In this document: positions 39,045 to 51,166 of the stretch, in pieces
How positions within the stretch are numbered: position 1 is the first letter of the stretch
Layout of the letters: each line of letters begins with the position of its first letter
From: Stenocarpella maydis
Lineage: Eukaryota; Ascomycota; Sordariomycetes; Diaporthales; Diaporthaceae
Reading direction: 5' to 3'
NCBI GenBank assembly: GCA_002270565.1
Contig: NQMI01000099.1
Coordinates: forward strand, 68,295 to 132,294
DNA: 64,000 nucleotides
Program-made: the position numbers and the translations under genes
The notes under the pieces: generated by a model
What the model was told of the DNA's origin: nothing
What the model saw: only the letters and a program-made list of their open reading frames with translations
The model's database searches: none

Positions 39045-42000
39045 ATGTTCACCTTCTACCCCCTCCAGGGGGCTCTCTCAGAGTCCACCGCCTCCCAGTC
39101 ACTGTTGGCGCTGGATGGAGGTGTAAAGGTCCTCATCGACGTCGGATGGGACGAGACCTTCGACGTTGAGAAGCTCAAGGAGCTCGAGAAGTACGCCCGA
39201 CACCCTCCTCTGACCGGCGCATCCAGCGCATCAACATCCATCGCACCGGCCCCCCCCCCCTTTTTTTTCTTTTCTTTTCTTTTTTCTGTTGCAGCCGCTG
39301 ATCCGACACGAGTACAGACAAGTCCCCACGCTGTCGTTGATCCTCCTTACGCATGCGACTGTCTCCCACCTTGCCGCCTTCGCCCATTGCTGCAAGAACT
39401 TCCCGCTCTTCACCCGCATCCCCGTCTATGCCACCCGGCCTGTCATCGATCTGGGACGGACATTGCTGCAAGACCTCTACGCCTCGACCCCGGCCGCTGC
39501 GACGACCATCAACCATAGCTCCCTCGCCGAGACCTCGTATGCCTATACTCAGCCAGCATCTCCCAATGACAACTTCCTGCGACAGGCCCCGACCTCCGAA
39601 GAGATTGCCCGTTACTTTTCCCTCGTCCAACCGCTGAAGTACTCTCAGCCACACCAGCCTCTTCCGTCTCCCTTCTCACCTCCGCTCAATGGCCTGACCA
39701 TCACCGCCTACAACTCCGGACACACACTGGGTGGTACGATCTGGCATATTCAGCATGGATTGGAGTCGATTGTCTATGCGGTCGACTGGAACCAAGCACG
39801 AGAAAACGTATTCGCGGGCGCAGCGTGGCTAGGAGGCGGGCACGGAGGGGCCGAGGTCATCGAGCAGTTGCGCAAGCCCACTGCGCTCGTCTGCAGCAGC
39901 AGAACACCGACAGCACTGGCCCGCACGAAGCGGGACGAGCAGCTTCTCGACAACATCCGCGCTTGTGTGGCCAAGGGCGGCACTGTCCTAATCCCCGTCG
40001 ACTCTAGCGCTAGGGTCCTTGAGTTATCCTATCTTATGGAGCATGCATGGCGGGAGGATGCGGCAAAGGGCAAGGATTCTGCTGGTAGCCTGAGTGGCGC
40101 ACACCTCTATCTTGCTGCGAGGAACATCAGCAGCACTATGCGCCACGTTAGGAGCATGTTCGAGTGGATGGATGAAAGCATCGTGCGCGAGTTCGAGGCC
40201 GTAGCCGACGGCTCCAAAAACGCCAATGGCGACGGCAACAAGGGCAAGAATTCGGGCCCGTTCGACTTCAAACACCTCAAGCTGCTAGAAAGAAAGGCCC
40301 AGGTTGACCGACTTCTGCGTCGTTCGACAGAAGAAGGTTGGACGCGTGGATTGGTCGTTCTTGCCAGCGACAAAAGCATGGAGTGGGGTTTCTCCAAGGA
40401 TGTCCTCAGATCCATCGCCCAGGACTCGAAGAACCTGGTGGTGCTCACCGAAAAGCCGAGCCTCGGATCACAGGATACGCCTTCGATAGCCAGGACATTA
40501 TGGGAGTGGTGGAGAGAGCGCCGAGATGGTGTGGCGGCCGAACAGCTCAGCAACGGGGAGACTCCCGAGCAAGTATACGGGGGAGGAAGAGAGCTCGAAC
40601 TCGCCGAGACACAACGCGTGCCTCTGGACGGCAACGATCTGAGCATCTACCAGCAGTGGCTTGCTACGCAGCGGCAATTACAAGCCACACTACAGACTGG
40701 TGGCTCCACCGCCCTCGAGGCCGTTGGTGATGGTGTAGACGATGCCTTATCCGAGTCATCCACGGAATCAGAAGGATCAGAGACGGAACAGCAAGGCAGA
40801 GCCCTGAACGTGTCGACAACTATGGGACAGGCAAGCCGAAAGAAGGTCGTCCTGAAGGACGAGGATCTGGGCATCAACGTCCTGGTAAAAAAGACGGGCG
40901 TGCATGACTACGACGTGCGTGGTAAGCGAGGCAGGGAGAGAATATTCCCCATCCCCGTACGAAGGAAGAGAACAGATGAATTCGGCGATCTTATACGACC
41001 CGAGGACTTCCTCAAGGCTGAAGAGCGTGAGGACGATGGGCAGGAGCAAGGAGCTGTAAAGAAGGAGGAGACCGAGGGCATAGGGAAGAAGCGAAAGTGG
41101 GATGACCTCGGCAAAAGGACAAGCAATGCCAACAAGCGATTACAATTGAACAGGGCTGGGTCCGAAGATGCGCCCATGGCCGCTCCTTCAGAGGGCTCCG
41201 CAGCTGTGGACGAAGAGCTCGACGGCGGGGAAGAGGAAGAGGTGCCCAACCTTGGTCCATCAAAATTGGTCATCACAAAGGAAACCATCCCCATCAACCT
41301 CCGCATAGCATTCGTCGACTTTAGTGGCCTGCACGACAAACGATCTCTCAACATGCTTATCCCGCTCATCGAGCCACGAAAGCTCATCCTTGTGTCTGGG
41401 AACGAGGAGGAGACAATGGCCCTTGCGACCGACTGCAAGAAGCTCCTGGGCGCCGAGATAACTACTGCCGACAATGGCACAACGACGGCCGAGGTGCTGA
41501 CACCAGGCGTGGGTGCGTCGGTCAACGCCAGCGTAGACACGAATGCATGGGTCGTCAAGCTGGCCGACTCACTCGTCAAACGTCTCAAGTGGCAGAACGT
41601 ACGAGGCCTGGGGATCGTGACCGTCACCGCCAGACTGGTGGGCGCAGAAGGCAACGCAGACACGCACCCGCACCTGCCGGGGGCGGCGGAGGAGGAAGCC
41701 GCGCACAAGCGGCTCAAGACGGAGGTTGAGGCCGAAGCCAAGGAGGGGACCGACGAGAAGGCGTTGGTCCGGGCGGTGCCGGTCGTGCCCACGCTGGACG
41801 TCCTGCCGACGACGATGGCATCGGCATCACGGTCGGTGGCACAGCCGCTGCACGTCGGCGACCTGCGGCTCGCGGACCTGCGGCGGGCGATGCAGACGGC
41901 AGGGCACACGGCCGAATTCCGGGGCGAGGGCACGCTGCTGATCGATGGGGCGGTGGTGGTGAGGAAGAGCGCGACGGGGCGGATCGAAGTAGAGAGCATC

Positions 42001-42099
42001 TGTGTGCCGGCTGCGGCCGGGGCGCCGCAGCAAGGGGGCACCTTCTGGGCGGTCAAGAGGATGATCTACGACGGCCTGGCAGTTGTGGCCGGGGCTTAA
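39045..42099 (+). CDS. CFT2: Cleavage and polyadenylation factor subunit 2 (CPSF100 homologue)
   Basis: Two exons: 39045-39190 and 39318-42099, giving 975 residues. Cft2 is the inactive metallo-beta-lactamase/beta-CASP partner of the endonuclease Ysh1/CPSF73 in the nuclear pre-mRNA 3'-end processing complex. The N-terminus (MFTFYPLQGALSESTASQSL, then VLIDVGWDE) begins the lactamase fold. Where active enzymes have HxHxDH, this one has THATVSHLAA, so the zinc site is lost, as is normal for the family. NSGHTLGG, then the beta-CASP segment (TALVCSSRTPTALARTKRDE) follow. Residues about 490-660 are acidic and Lys-rich with KKRKWDDL, probably disordered. The C-terminal RMMBL region includes AFVDFSGLHDKRSLNMLIPL and LILVSGNEEET. 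The 127-nt intron ends in a long C/T tract and two candidate AGs; only the distal one (39316-39317) keeps frame. Confidence 0.94.
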
Positions 42100-45000
42100 A
42101 ACGTCTGGCTCTGGCCGGCTGACCCGGCCGGCTGACCCGGGCTCAAATTCCGGCTCGGGTGGAGCTTTTTCAGCTTACCTAGCCTGCAGCTCGTTGGACA
42201 AGACGGCAAGCCTGTTCCGGGCAGTGGAGGGACGAGAATGATCTGCAGCTTCTTGCATTAATATTCTATACCTTGGGTGGGTTGGTATGGGCATCGTAAT
42301 GCCGCCTAGGTTGTGATGATGCTGCTGAAACGCCCAACTTGCTTCCTGAATGACCATACTCGGAGACTGGCAAGTTCAGAGCGCTGCAATCACAAATGAA
42401 GCAAAATGAGCCCTCATCTCACCGTGAAAGAGTCAGCCAAAGACCTGCGATACGGCCATGCGGCGATATGGCCATACGGTAATGACCATACAGAGCCTGC
42501 ATCACCAAGTAATCTCTCCCAGGCGTACTCATTTGTGCTCCGCCTCCCCAATGCAATTCCTAGGAAATAGGGTAGTAGAGGACCCGCGGCTCTGAGATGC
42601 GAACGGTGACCTGGAGCATCAATGGCAGACAGGCTGACGGGCCAAGAGCAGCAAACAAACTCGCATCGCCCATCTCGTTCATGGTCTTGGCGGGGGCGGG
42701 TCCCCAGGGCCACAAGACTTGTCTCTTGTCTCTGTGATCCCCTTTTTCCCTTCTCATTTTTGATGAGATGTGGGGCTGCTCTTTGGGGCCCCACTCCCTT
42801 GCCTTTCCTTGCCTTGCCCGTTGTGTGCGCCTCGTCGTGTTTCGGGATGGCGAGAAGGGTTCCTGCTAGTTGTACCTACCTAGGGACCCTGCGCATGTGC
42901 ATTGCCGTCTTTCTTGTTTATACTCGATTCTTTTTGGTTCCGTTTGTCAAGGAGAGCCGTCAGTAAGTAGACTTGCCGTATAGTTGGTAAATGATGGACT
43001 AATTGCTTGGGGCCAAGGAGAGAGAAGAGAGAAATAGGAAGTGGACAAGGCAACTAGCATGTCATGTCGTTTCAAGTGATGATCAATCAGGCGTGTCTCT
43101 CTCTCTTTTTTCGTTTCCCTTTTGGGGGTTAGTGTAGAGCGCTGGCGGGCGAGCAAGCAAGCAAGCAAAAAGAGCTGCCCGCTCCGACGCTGTGACCTCA
43201 TTGACACCCGGCTTGACATGTGGCCTAGCAAAGTATGCAGTGAGTGGTCTCCACGTTTCTCTCTCTCTTCCACTCTCTCTTCTCACCTGCTTGCTCACTC
43301 ACCCACCCGCAAGGGCCCGCACCCACACCGTTGGGAGATGATTCAGGGGGGTGATCGCCCGCTGGCCCCGTATTGTGGCATCTGCTACCCCGATATTGAC
43401 TGCACCCCGAACCTGGCAGCCCTGGCAGGCTGACAATGGACATGTTGGCAATTATTTGCTGGGTAGCCTCATGCTTTCACGTCGTTTGAGAGGGAGATGC
43501 CACGGGGTTGGTGCGTTGTGACGTTGTACAAGCCACGTAGAATGGTAGGAGTAAACAGTTGGCAGCCAGTCGGTCGATCTCAACATGTAATGTATCATTT
43601 ATTGGCTTTATTAATATGTGAGGGAGGAGATGGCCTTGGGAGGTTTGCGCGTCCAAGCATCTGCATGCTGCTGCATGCACTATTTCAGGAAACTGTGGGT
43701 ATGGTGAGATACCTAGGTACAAAGTACCACCTCGGCCGCCGGGCTGCAGGCTGGGTTACCCATGACAGTTGTCATTGCTGATAGTCTGCGCGGTATTATT
43801 TGACTAGCAGCACACAGCAAGCATCTCTCTATTCCAAGTTCTACCTAGGTAGGAAGTAGCTAGCACGACACAATCAATGATCGGACTGTTGGATAGCCGG
43901 ATCACCTAGGTGTCTACCTAGTTCATTCTTTCCTCTCCACGACTCAGAGAGCTGGGGCGAGAGGAGAGCGAGAGAGGAGGGATACGCACAAAGAAAGATG
44001 GGCTTGCTCGGTCGCGGGCCGTGGTGCTCGGCAGTAATAATAATGGCTCAACGCTAAGCTTGACCCCAAGTCGTCAACAAAGTGGCCCACCGGTTTGGGA
44101 TCCACGAGGAGGCGCGGGCAGTTCTGGGCCACAATACCGAAAGGGCGAGGTGAGGCGAGGCGAGGTGAGATGTTTTGTTTCTTCATGTGAAGATGCAACC
44201 ATCCATCGTTCATATCATGCATGACAGGGTCGGCAGTAGTGTACAGGCATATACATATGTATCTACATGGCCACGGAAGGTAGACGGTAGAGGGGCCTAG
44301 CCTAGCTACCTAGGTACATGGTGGTGTAGCCTATTGTTGATTGGCCCCATCGTAAATGTCCATCCGAAAAGCCCTGGCAAAACGTGGGAGCAAAGAGTTT
44401 AAGTTATTGTGTAGATTGTGTAGGAACGGGCTGGACGGGGCTGGACGGAGCCGACGGTACAGACACATATTGGCGTGCCTGTTCAGCTACATGTCAGTGG
44501 CTCAGCCGCCCAATCCCGATGTGTTTACAGCTTTACCCAGCCCCTGTGCCCAGCCCAGCCCAGCCATCATCAACCCCCTCCCCCCCGGGTGCCAAATGCC
44601 CTGATCGTCCTAGCGCCCCCTTGGACCGACCCGGACCTCTCTCTCCTTTCCTCGCCAGCCTGCCTGCCTGCCTGCCTGCCTGCCAGCCTGCCAGTCCTGC
44701 CAGTTCCTGCTTCCAACCCCAGCAAGACTCGCAATCTCCAAGCGAACTGACGACGTACTTTCCGGCCTCCCACCCAACACACACAGCCTCAGAACTCAAT
44801 TCTCTGGCGCGCCTGAATTCACATACACACTCTCTCTCCAACAGCGACACATCGACGACCACGACCCAAGACCTTTTAACCCCTACCGGCCACCTCCTCC
44901 AAACAAGCCAAGCTCGCATCCACGACAAAAGCAGCCGGTGCCTGTGCCTGTGCCAGTCTGCCAGACGCGAGCGGCCCCCTTTGGACCTGGACCCGGACCT

Positions 45001-45473
45001 GGACCTGAACCTGGACCTGGACATACCCCCGGCCCCATTGATTACTGCCTGACAAGCAATGCCGACGCGATTCGCCCGTTTCGTTATCCCCTAAATCCTT
45101 CCCTCGACTCGCTCTCCTAACCTTCACCACCAAACCACCCAAACCACCGTTTTCTCAACGACAAAGCCAACTCACCCGCACCACGAACACCACCACATCA
45201 CTCGCGCCTTGCCTTGCCTTGCTTGAGGACGTCACCGGCATCTATCGACTCCTCGGGTAGGGCGAGCAAACTGCAGTCCGACAACCAAAGGCTCTTATCT
45301 CCTCCCCTTTCGCTGGAACCCTCACAGACGCAGCACCACATCCAGACCGAGACTCGGACCCCCCCCCCTTCTGGGCCCGATCCTCAAGTTCCCCTCGGCT
45401 TGACCGACCATCATCGCTCATTTAGTATATTGTTCTTGACGCCCGACGCCCGACGCCCTCTTCCCCCTCCGAG
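42100..45473. other. Intergenic region CFT2-MSS4 with leader of MSS4
   Basis: About 3.4 kb without a supportable gene. The part at 43700-44320 contains several perfect palindromes centred on CCTAGG. From about 44500 to 45473 the plus strand is C-rich and G-poor with CCTG and GGACCT arrays, consistent with a long pyrimidine-rich promoter and leader of MSS4. The 222-codon frame at 44384-45052 is Pro/Ser/Thr-rich low complexity and I do not call it a gene. Confidence 0.55.
44658..44690. repeat. (CCTG)n microsatellite
   Basis: Six or more CCTG units with CAG interruptions, in the presumed MSS4 promoter/leader. Confidence 0.85.
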
Positions 45474-48400
45474 ATGCCATCGTTCCTCAATGACCACAAC
45501 TCGCCAATCCACTTCCAGCACGCCGGAGTCGTCCACCTGAACGAACCCAGCCACTACGACGAGGGCATTCCCAACATCAACATCAAGGTCAATGGACACG
45601 CCCCCCACTCGGTCAACTCGCACATCTCAAATGATAGTTTCGACGGCAGCTCCTCTCACTCCACCCACACCTCTGAGTCGTCGGACGCCACCCACATGAA
45701 CGGCAACGACACCCGGACCTCGACTATGAGCACAACCAATGGCCACAATGGAGCCATTGGAGGGGAGGATCACCACTGGAAGTCAAACGGCTTCGCCCAC
45801 GGGGACCACCCCCAGAAGCCCATGTCAAACGGCACCCCCATCGCCACCATCTCCCCGCCAGACCGAGCCGCTCCCCCGAGGCCACAGATCCCAAATGGGG
45901 CCGCCGACCGCACCTCGGCACACAGCTACGCCGAGCCACCGTCGATAAGGACGTCAATGGCTTCCGCCGGCGGCGGCTCTGTCCAGCCCTCCCCGGCAGG
46001 GGCCGCGGCGCAGCAGGGCCAGAGAGGGGATGGTCTCAGCACTGACGGTGGCTCCCACGTCCGCTCCCCCAGCCCTGCAAACCAGAGGTCCAGTCTTGAC
46101 CCAACCGCTCCACCACCTCAGAGGTTCTCCTCTCCTGCCCAGATGTCGGGTGACACCAGTCTGAACTCATCCACGCCCAATCTCCACCCAGCAAACCCGG
46201 GGCTGAAACACCGTCACACCCTCGAGGTGCCCAGGCCCGGCCAGCCCCGCGGGTCGCGTGACGGGCAAGACAGTGCAGTCACTAGCGGTCGCTTCTCGCC
46301 CACCAACGCCGGGCCCACCGGTGCCAGGAGGGCATCCATAAACCTAGTCAGGCGCAACACCCGCTCACTGCACAGCGACTTCCCCCGTGACGAGGCCTTC
46401 CCTGACGAGGACGCCATGCGCTGGGCAGAGGCATATAGGCAAAAGAGGGCCAGCAAGAAGAAGAAGAAGGAAGAGGAGGACGACGACCGAGTCCTGGTCG
46501 GCACAAAGGTCGACGAGAAGCACGCGAACTGGGTCACCGCTTACAACATGCTGACTGGAATACGAGTCGCTGTCTCCCGCACAAATGCCAAGCTGGATCG
46601 CCCGTTGACAGATGCGGATTTTGAGGCTAAGTCCAAAACAACATTCGATATGTAAGTCTTTCGCGAGTTTAGACTTCCCTGGCGTCCTCGATCACAAGCC
46701 GTGGGCTCCGAGAGATTATGGCGCTGACTATCTCCGCGCATTTCAGCACCGGAAATGAGCTTGTCCCGTCCGCAAAGTACGACTTCAAGTTCAAGGACTA
46801 TGCGCCTTGGGTCTTCCGACACCTGCGACAGCTGTTCCATCTGGATCCGGCAGACTACCTCATGTCCCTGACAGGAAAGTACATCCTTTCAGAGCTGGGG
46901 TCGCCCGGCAAGAGTGGCAGCTTCTTCTACTTCTCCAGGGACTACAGGTTCATCATCAAGACCATCCACCACGGCGAGCACAAGTTCCTCCGCAGGATAT
47001 TGAGGGATTACTACAAGCACGTCACTGAGAACCCGAACACGCTGCTCTCCCAGTTCTACGGTCTACATCGGGTCAAGACGCCGTGGGGCAGGAAGATCCA
47101 CTTCGTCGTCATGAACAACCTGTTCCCGCCGCACCGGGACATCCACACGACTTTCGATCTGAAGGGATCTACCATTGGCAGGGACTATAGGGAGGAAGAT
47201 CTTGAGAAAAACCCCCGAGCCACGCTGAAGGATCTGAACTGGCTGAGACGGCAGAGGCACCTGGAGCTTGGCATCCAGAAGAAGCGGCTCTTCATGGAGC
47301 AGCTGCAGAGAGATGTGAAGCTAATGCAGAAGCTGCACATAATGGACTACTCCCTCCTGATTGGTGTGCACGACACGCGCAAGGGCAACGAGGAGAACCT
47401 CCGGGCGCAGAACCTCCAGGTCTTCAGCCCCGGCGGCGCCCAGGGTTCCGAGGACCCCAACCAGGTGCTGATGCGTACCCCTTCGAAGCTCGAGAACCAG
47501 CGCCGTGCCGCCCAGATGCGCCAGCTCATCAAGTCTGAGCGGCCAGTGCCTATGGGCCAGAGCACATCTGGCATGCCCGACGTCCTCGAGGATTCTGTTG
47601 CCAATTCCAAATCGGACTCGTTATTCTACTCGGACGACGGCGGTATGCGGGCAACCCACGAGGACAACACACCAGGCGAGGAGATCTATTACCTGGGAGT
47701 CATTGACTGCCTGACCCATGTAAGTTGAAAAATAAAGCAGTGTTTCCCATTGGTGGGTCCATACTAACTTGAGTTTAGTATGGCGTCATCAAGAAGATCG
47801 AACACTTCTGGAAGGGACTCTCGAGCGACCGCACACAAATATCCGCCTTGCCACCAGAGCAGTATGGTGATCGTTTCCTCAACTTCATGTCTGGCATAAC
47901 CATGTCTCCTGAGGAGGCACAACGGGAGGCCGAGGAGAAGAGGAATGCCGAGACCGTGGCAGCCGCCGAGAAGGCAAAACATCGTGTGCCAAGCTGGAAC
48001 AGTGCAGGCCGCAAGTCAAGTAGTAACAACATTCCGGCAGCTCCGACCCACGAGCCTCCTGCGCCACCGGGGCGCAGCTCCGGCGCCATCTCTCCGCAGG
48101 CAGAGGAGACGATGCGGAGAGCAGAGCATATTGCATCCAAGGCGGAGAAGCACGGTCAAACCGAGCAGGGAGTCCCGGATCGGACCATCAAGACCACCTG
48201 CACCGCTAGCGGCGGCGTCTTCCCCTCCATAGCGACTGCTACTGCTCCGTCTCTGATGGCCACCAACAACCCGATTGCGAACAGCCATGATGCAGCGAAC
48301 CAGGCCATCCTGCCTATCGTGGAAGAGCCTAGTGAAGGCTCCTCGAACGGCGAGCATGACCACAACGCGAGCAGGACGAGCAACACGGCGAGGGGTCCTG

Positions 48401-48690
48401 ATGGGCGACCCTTTACACCGTCTGGCTCAGGCAACCCTGCGCTTTCGAGCATGTGTGAGCCCTCGAGGGCACCGCCGACTCCGCCCAAGACGAGCGGCAG
48501 CATTGCTGGTAACGGCAGCGCACTTAGCCACGGGAAGCGGCTCGCCAAGCCGGAGAGCGCTGACAGCGGGATTGGTGTCCACGAGATGACGGGCCGGGCG
48601 AGAAGCGGGAGCCAGGTCTCTAAATACTCCGTCAAGGGGCAGATGAGCCGGGAGAGCTTGGATAAGGCACTGCCCCCACTGCCTACTTGA
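45474..48690 (+). CDS. MSS4: Phosphatidylinositol-4-phosphate 5-kinase
   Basis: Three exons: 45474-46651, 46747-47719 and 47779-48690, giving 1020 residues; introns are 95 and 59 nt, the second with the branch word ACTAAC. The kinase makes PI(4,5)P2 from PI4P at the plasma membrane, feeding actin, cell-wall integrity and endocytosis pathways. Residues 1-340 are a disordered Ser/Asn/Pro-rich arm. The PIPK domain begins near 350 ([14 protein letters not shown]) and shows IIKT with the presumed ATP-binding lysine at about 464, [10 protein letters not shown] at 529-538, IMDYSLLIG at 591-599, an insert at about 605-700, and the activation loop [20 protein letters not shown] at about 711-730 spanning intron 2. 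The C-terminal 250 residues are again disordered and Ser/Pro-rich. The ATG at 46718 lies inside intron 1 and is not a start. Confidence 0.95.
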
Positions 48691-49996
48691 ACTGGGGGCC
48701 CCTCAACACGAAGCATCCAGGGAGTGATTGACACGCGCCCGGGATGGAAGTAAAGAGTGCTCGGCACCGCAGGGCCAGCACAGGGAAAGAGAGTATGGCA
48801 ACGACCAGCTGGTGGGGTCGATAATGAGGAAGAGACATCCGAGGCAACAGACCTCTCCCCCATCCGTGCGGGACGATGTCGATTTTTTTTGTTTATTCGC
48901 GCGAAGAACGATATGATACCACTACAGCATCGAAAGCATCGAATCCAGAAACTTTCTTGTCAATACTCTTCTTCTCCCATTTCCTCCCTAACTCTCGACC
49001 GATTATTCCTCTCTTATTCAACCACTTCACTTCTTGTTCTGCTTTGTTTATCGACTGACACGCCCACCCAAGTCGAACCGATCCAGACCATTTACACACC
49101 GCCTTTTTTTTTTCTTTTGTTCCCGTGTTCAACTGGACCGGTCGCGTCTGACTGGTGTTTGCTGTTTCCTGCCGGAGTTTTTTGTGACAGGTTCTAGATG
49201 GGCACACAGAAAAAGAAGAGAAGTTTGGGGCTGTTTCTGGCCCCGCCCCCCTTTTGAGTAGGTTGTTTGAGGAAGGTAGTGAAGGCGGCCTGGTCCCACA
49301 AGCAAATCCTTGGATGAATGGATATAAAACAAAACATCAACACCAAACAACAAGATATTCAAATGACGAACAAATCAGGCTACCGCTTGAGCGTCTGTTT
49401 CTTCTTGGTTTTACAAATCTTCTCCCCCCCCCCCCCCACCTCTTGTTCCTGTTCGTTTCCGGGTGACGAGATGTGTTTAATGAGGGAGTAGGTATCACTT
49501 TTGGATGACATGGTTGCATGCTGGGGGCATTGTATATAGCTTCAATGATACCTCATAGACTAACTAAGATGTATGAAAATGAAGATTGGAGCTTCTGTTT
49601 CTCAGTTGTTTCCATTGCTACCTGTTCTCCCGGGATGTGCAGCTCGGCACAGTCGTACTGAGACACCTATTACATCGACTGGTTGGGCTTTGCTCAGTTA
49701 ACACTTTGTGAGTTGGATAGTTTCCTGGATTTATAATGATTTTTCCGCCGTCCCCGAACGCCATTGGCTGCTCGCAAATCAACGCGATTTGAGATGCGTC
49801 CTTGACAGATTTCTTCTTGTTGTTTTGATACACACGTATGTGATATGTACACATGCACTGCAACCTCCAACAGATACACCATCAGCAGTTTGTGCGTACG
49901 GTTTGTCGTCGTTTCTGCCTCCTCAACCGCCGGAAGGAATGTGGCATTCGACCATTTTGGGTTTTCTTGTCGTGTGTCGACTTGTTGCCTCCTCTT
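48691..49996. other. Intergenic region between convergent MSS4 and COA6
   Basis: About 1.3 kb of 3' untranslated sequence from both sides. It contains T-rich stretches near 48880 and 49105 and a run of about 15 C at 49426-49438. I see no coding potential. Confidence 0.6.
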
Positions 49997-50467
49997 TCAT
50001 GATCCAGCTGGCCCAGTCTGGATCTGCACGCTCTGGGCGCCCTGCGCCTGGAGCTGGGCTAACCTCTGCTTCTTGTTGTGCTCTGCGACACGCCACTTCT
50101 TAAAATATGTCACCTGTGTAAGAACAAGCAGACGCCAACTAGTCAGCCAGGATCATTCCTGCCCCTTGCGGCCGGCCGGTCTCTAACTCACCCACTCGGC
50201 GGCGCAGTCCCTCTCGAAGGCTGCCGACTCGCCGCCGCACTGCTTGGCGGCGGCCTTGTCGTCCCTTATGGCGTCCAGGATGCCGCTGCGGTCCAGGCAG
50301 GAGAAGTAGGCGTCGCGGCTCTCCCAGCAGCGCCTGCGCTCGGTGCGCGAGGGGGCGACGGCGCCGGTGCGGACCTCGTCGGCGCGCTTGTCGGTCGGGC
50401 ACTTCCAGAAGTCTGTGAGGCCCATCTTTTTTGCTTCGCAGAGGGGGACGATTGAGGGGTGTGGCAT
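49997..50467 (-). CDS. COA6: Cytochrome c oxidase assembly factor Coa6 (COX6B-type twin CX9C protein)
   Basis: Two exons, 50467-50192 and 50113-49997, giving 130 residues; the 78-nt intron lies inside TGG|GTG between Trp92 and Val93 and runs GTGAGT...CACAG. Coa6 works in the mitochondrial intermembrane space, helping deliver copper to Cox2. The twin-cysteine helices are visible: CWESRDAYFSC (CX9C) and CGGESAAFERDC (CX10C), followed by WVTYFKKWRVAEHNKK and a Gln-rich tail. Cox12/Cox6b shares the fold, but the YFKKWRVAE ending and basic RRRCW entry fit Coa6 better. Translation might start at Met15 (MGLTDFWKCP), since the first 14 residues look less conserved. It is divergent from SYS1, 699 bp apart. 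Confidence 0.92.
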
Positions 50468-51166
50468 GCGAACCGCTGGGGGGAGGGGGTGTTTGTGGGT
50501 TTGGAGAGAATGGAATTCGTTGGATCGGATGGGGTGGGTGGGTGGATTGATGATGCTATCCAGCCCAGAGAGAGCTTCCCGGGCGGCAGAATTATTTAGG
50601 CGGTCGGGCCGTGCTCGCCCAGTTAGAGGTACGTCACTGCAGCTCCCGGCAAATGGTCCCTACCTTTGGTAGGGTGTAGACTATCTACCTACCTACCAAC
50701 TTAGGTGCCTAGGTGCCTAGGTGCCTACGTACCCGCTCCCTGTCGCCCTTGGCCTTTGCGGAGAACAAGCAAGGGACCGGACTGGCCAGCCAAGGGTGAT
50801 TGTGATCACCGCACGACACATTGTCATCAATTCTAATCCTCGACATCCTAGTGTACAACCCACGTAGGGGCTGCTTCTCTCCTTGTCATTGATCCTATGG
50901 CCCCATAGAGTGGATCCTGCAACCTCACACGAGCACCGACTATACAGCCTCCAACCAACGATTGTTCCAACACGTCACAAGGGACACGGCGACTATGGCC
51001 TAGTCTCCGTCTACCTCATCTCGAAATGCGCCCAGGGCAGCAGCCAGCCCAAGACAACCACAAACTTGTCACGAGACCCGGCCGCGCCTCACACTCCCCT
51101 TCGCCCTCCTAATCCTCCCCCCACACGCAACCTATACCCAAGGCCCACACAGCCCGGTCAAGGAAA
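50468..51166. promoter_or_regulatory. Bidirectional promoter region COA6/SYS1
   Basis: A 699-bp spacer between divergent starts. It contains CTACCTACCTACC at about 50686-50698 and three tandem TAGGTGCC units at 50702-50725. On the SYS1 side the last 250 bases are C-rich and G-poor, as in many fungal leaders. Confidence 0.65.

Noticed and set aside
44384..45052. 222-codon Pro/Ser/Thr-rich frame upstream of MSS4
   Set aside because: It is built from CCTG and GGACCT arrays and C-rich leader-like sequence; no domain, and it is more likely promoter or 5' leader.
46718..46746. ATG at 46718 as start of a separate kinase gene
   Set aside because: It lies inside the 95-nt first intron of MSS4; splicing joins FDI to [11 protein letters not shown] in the conserved kinase frame.
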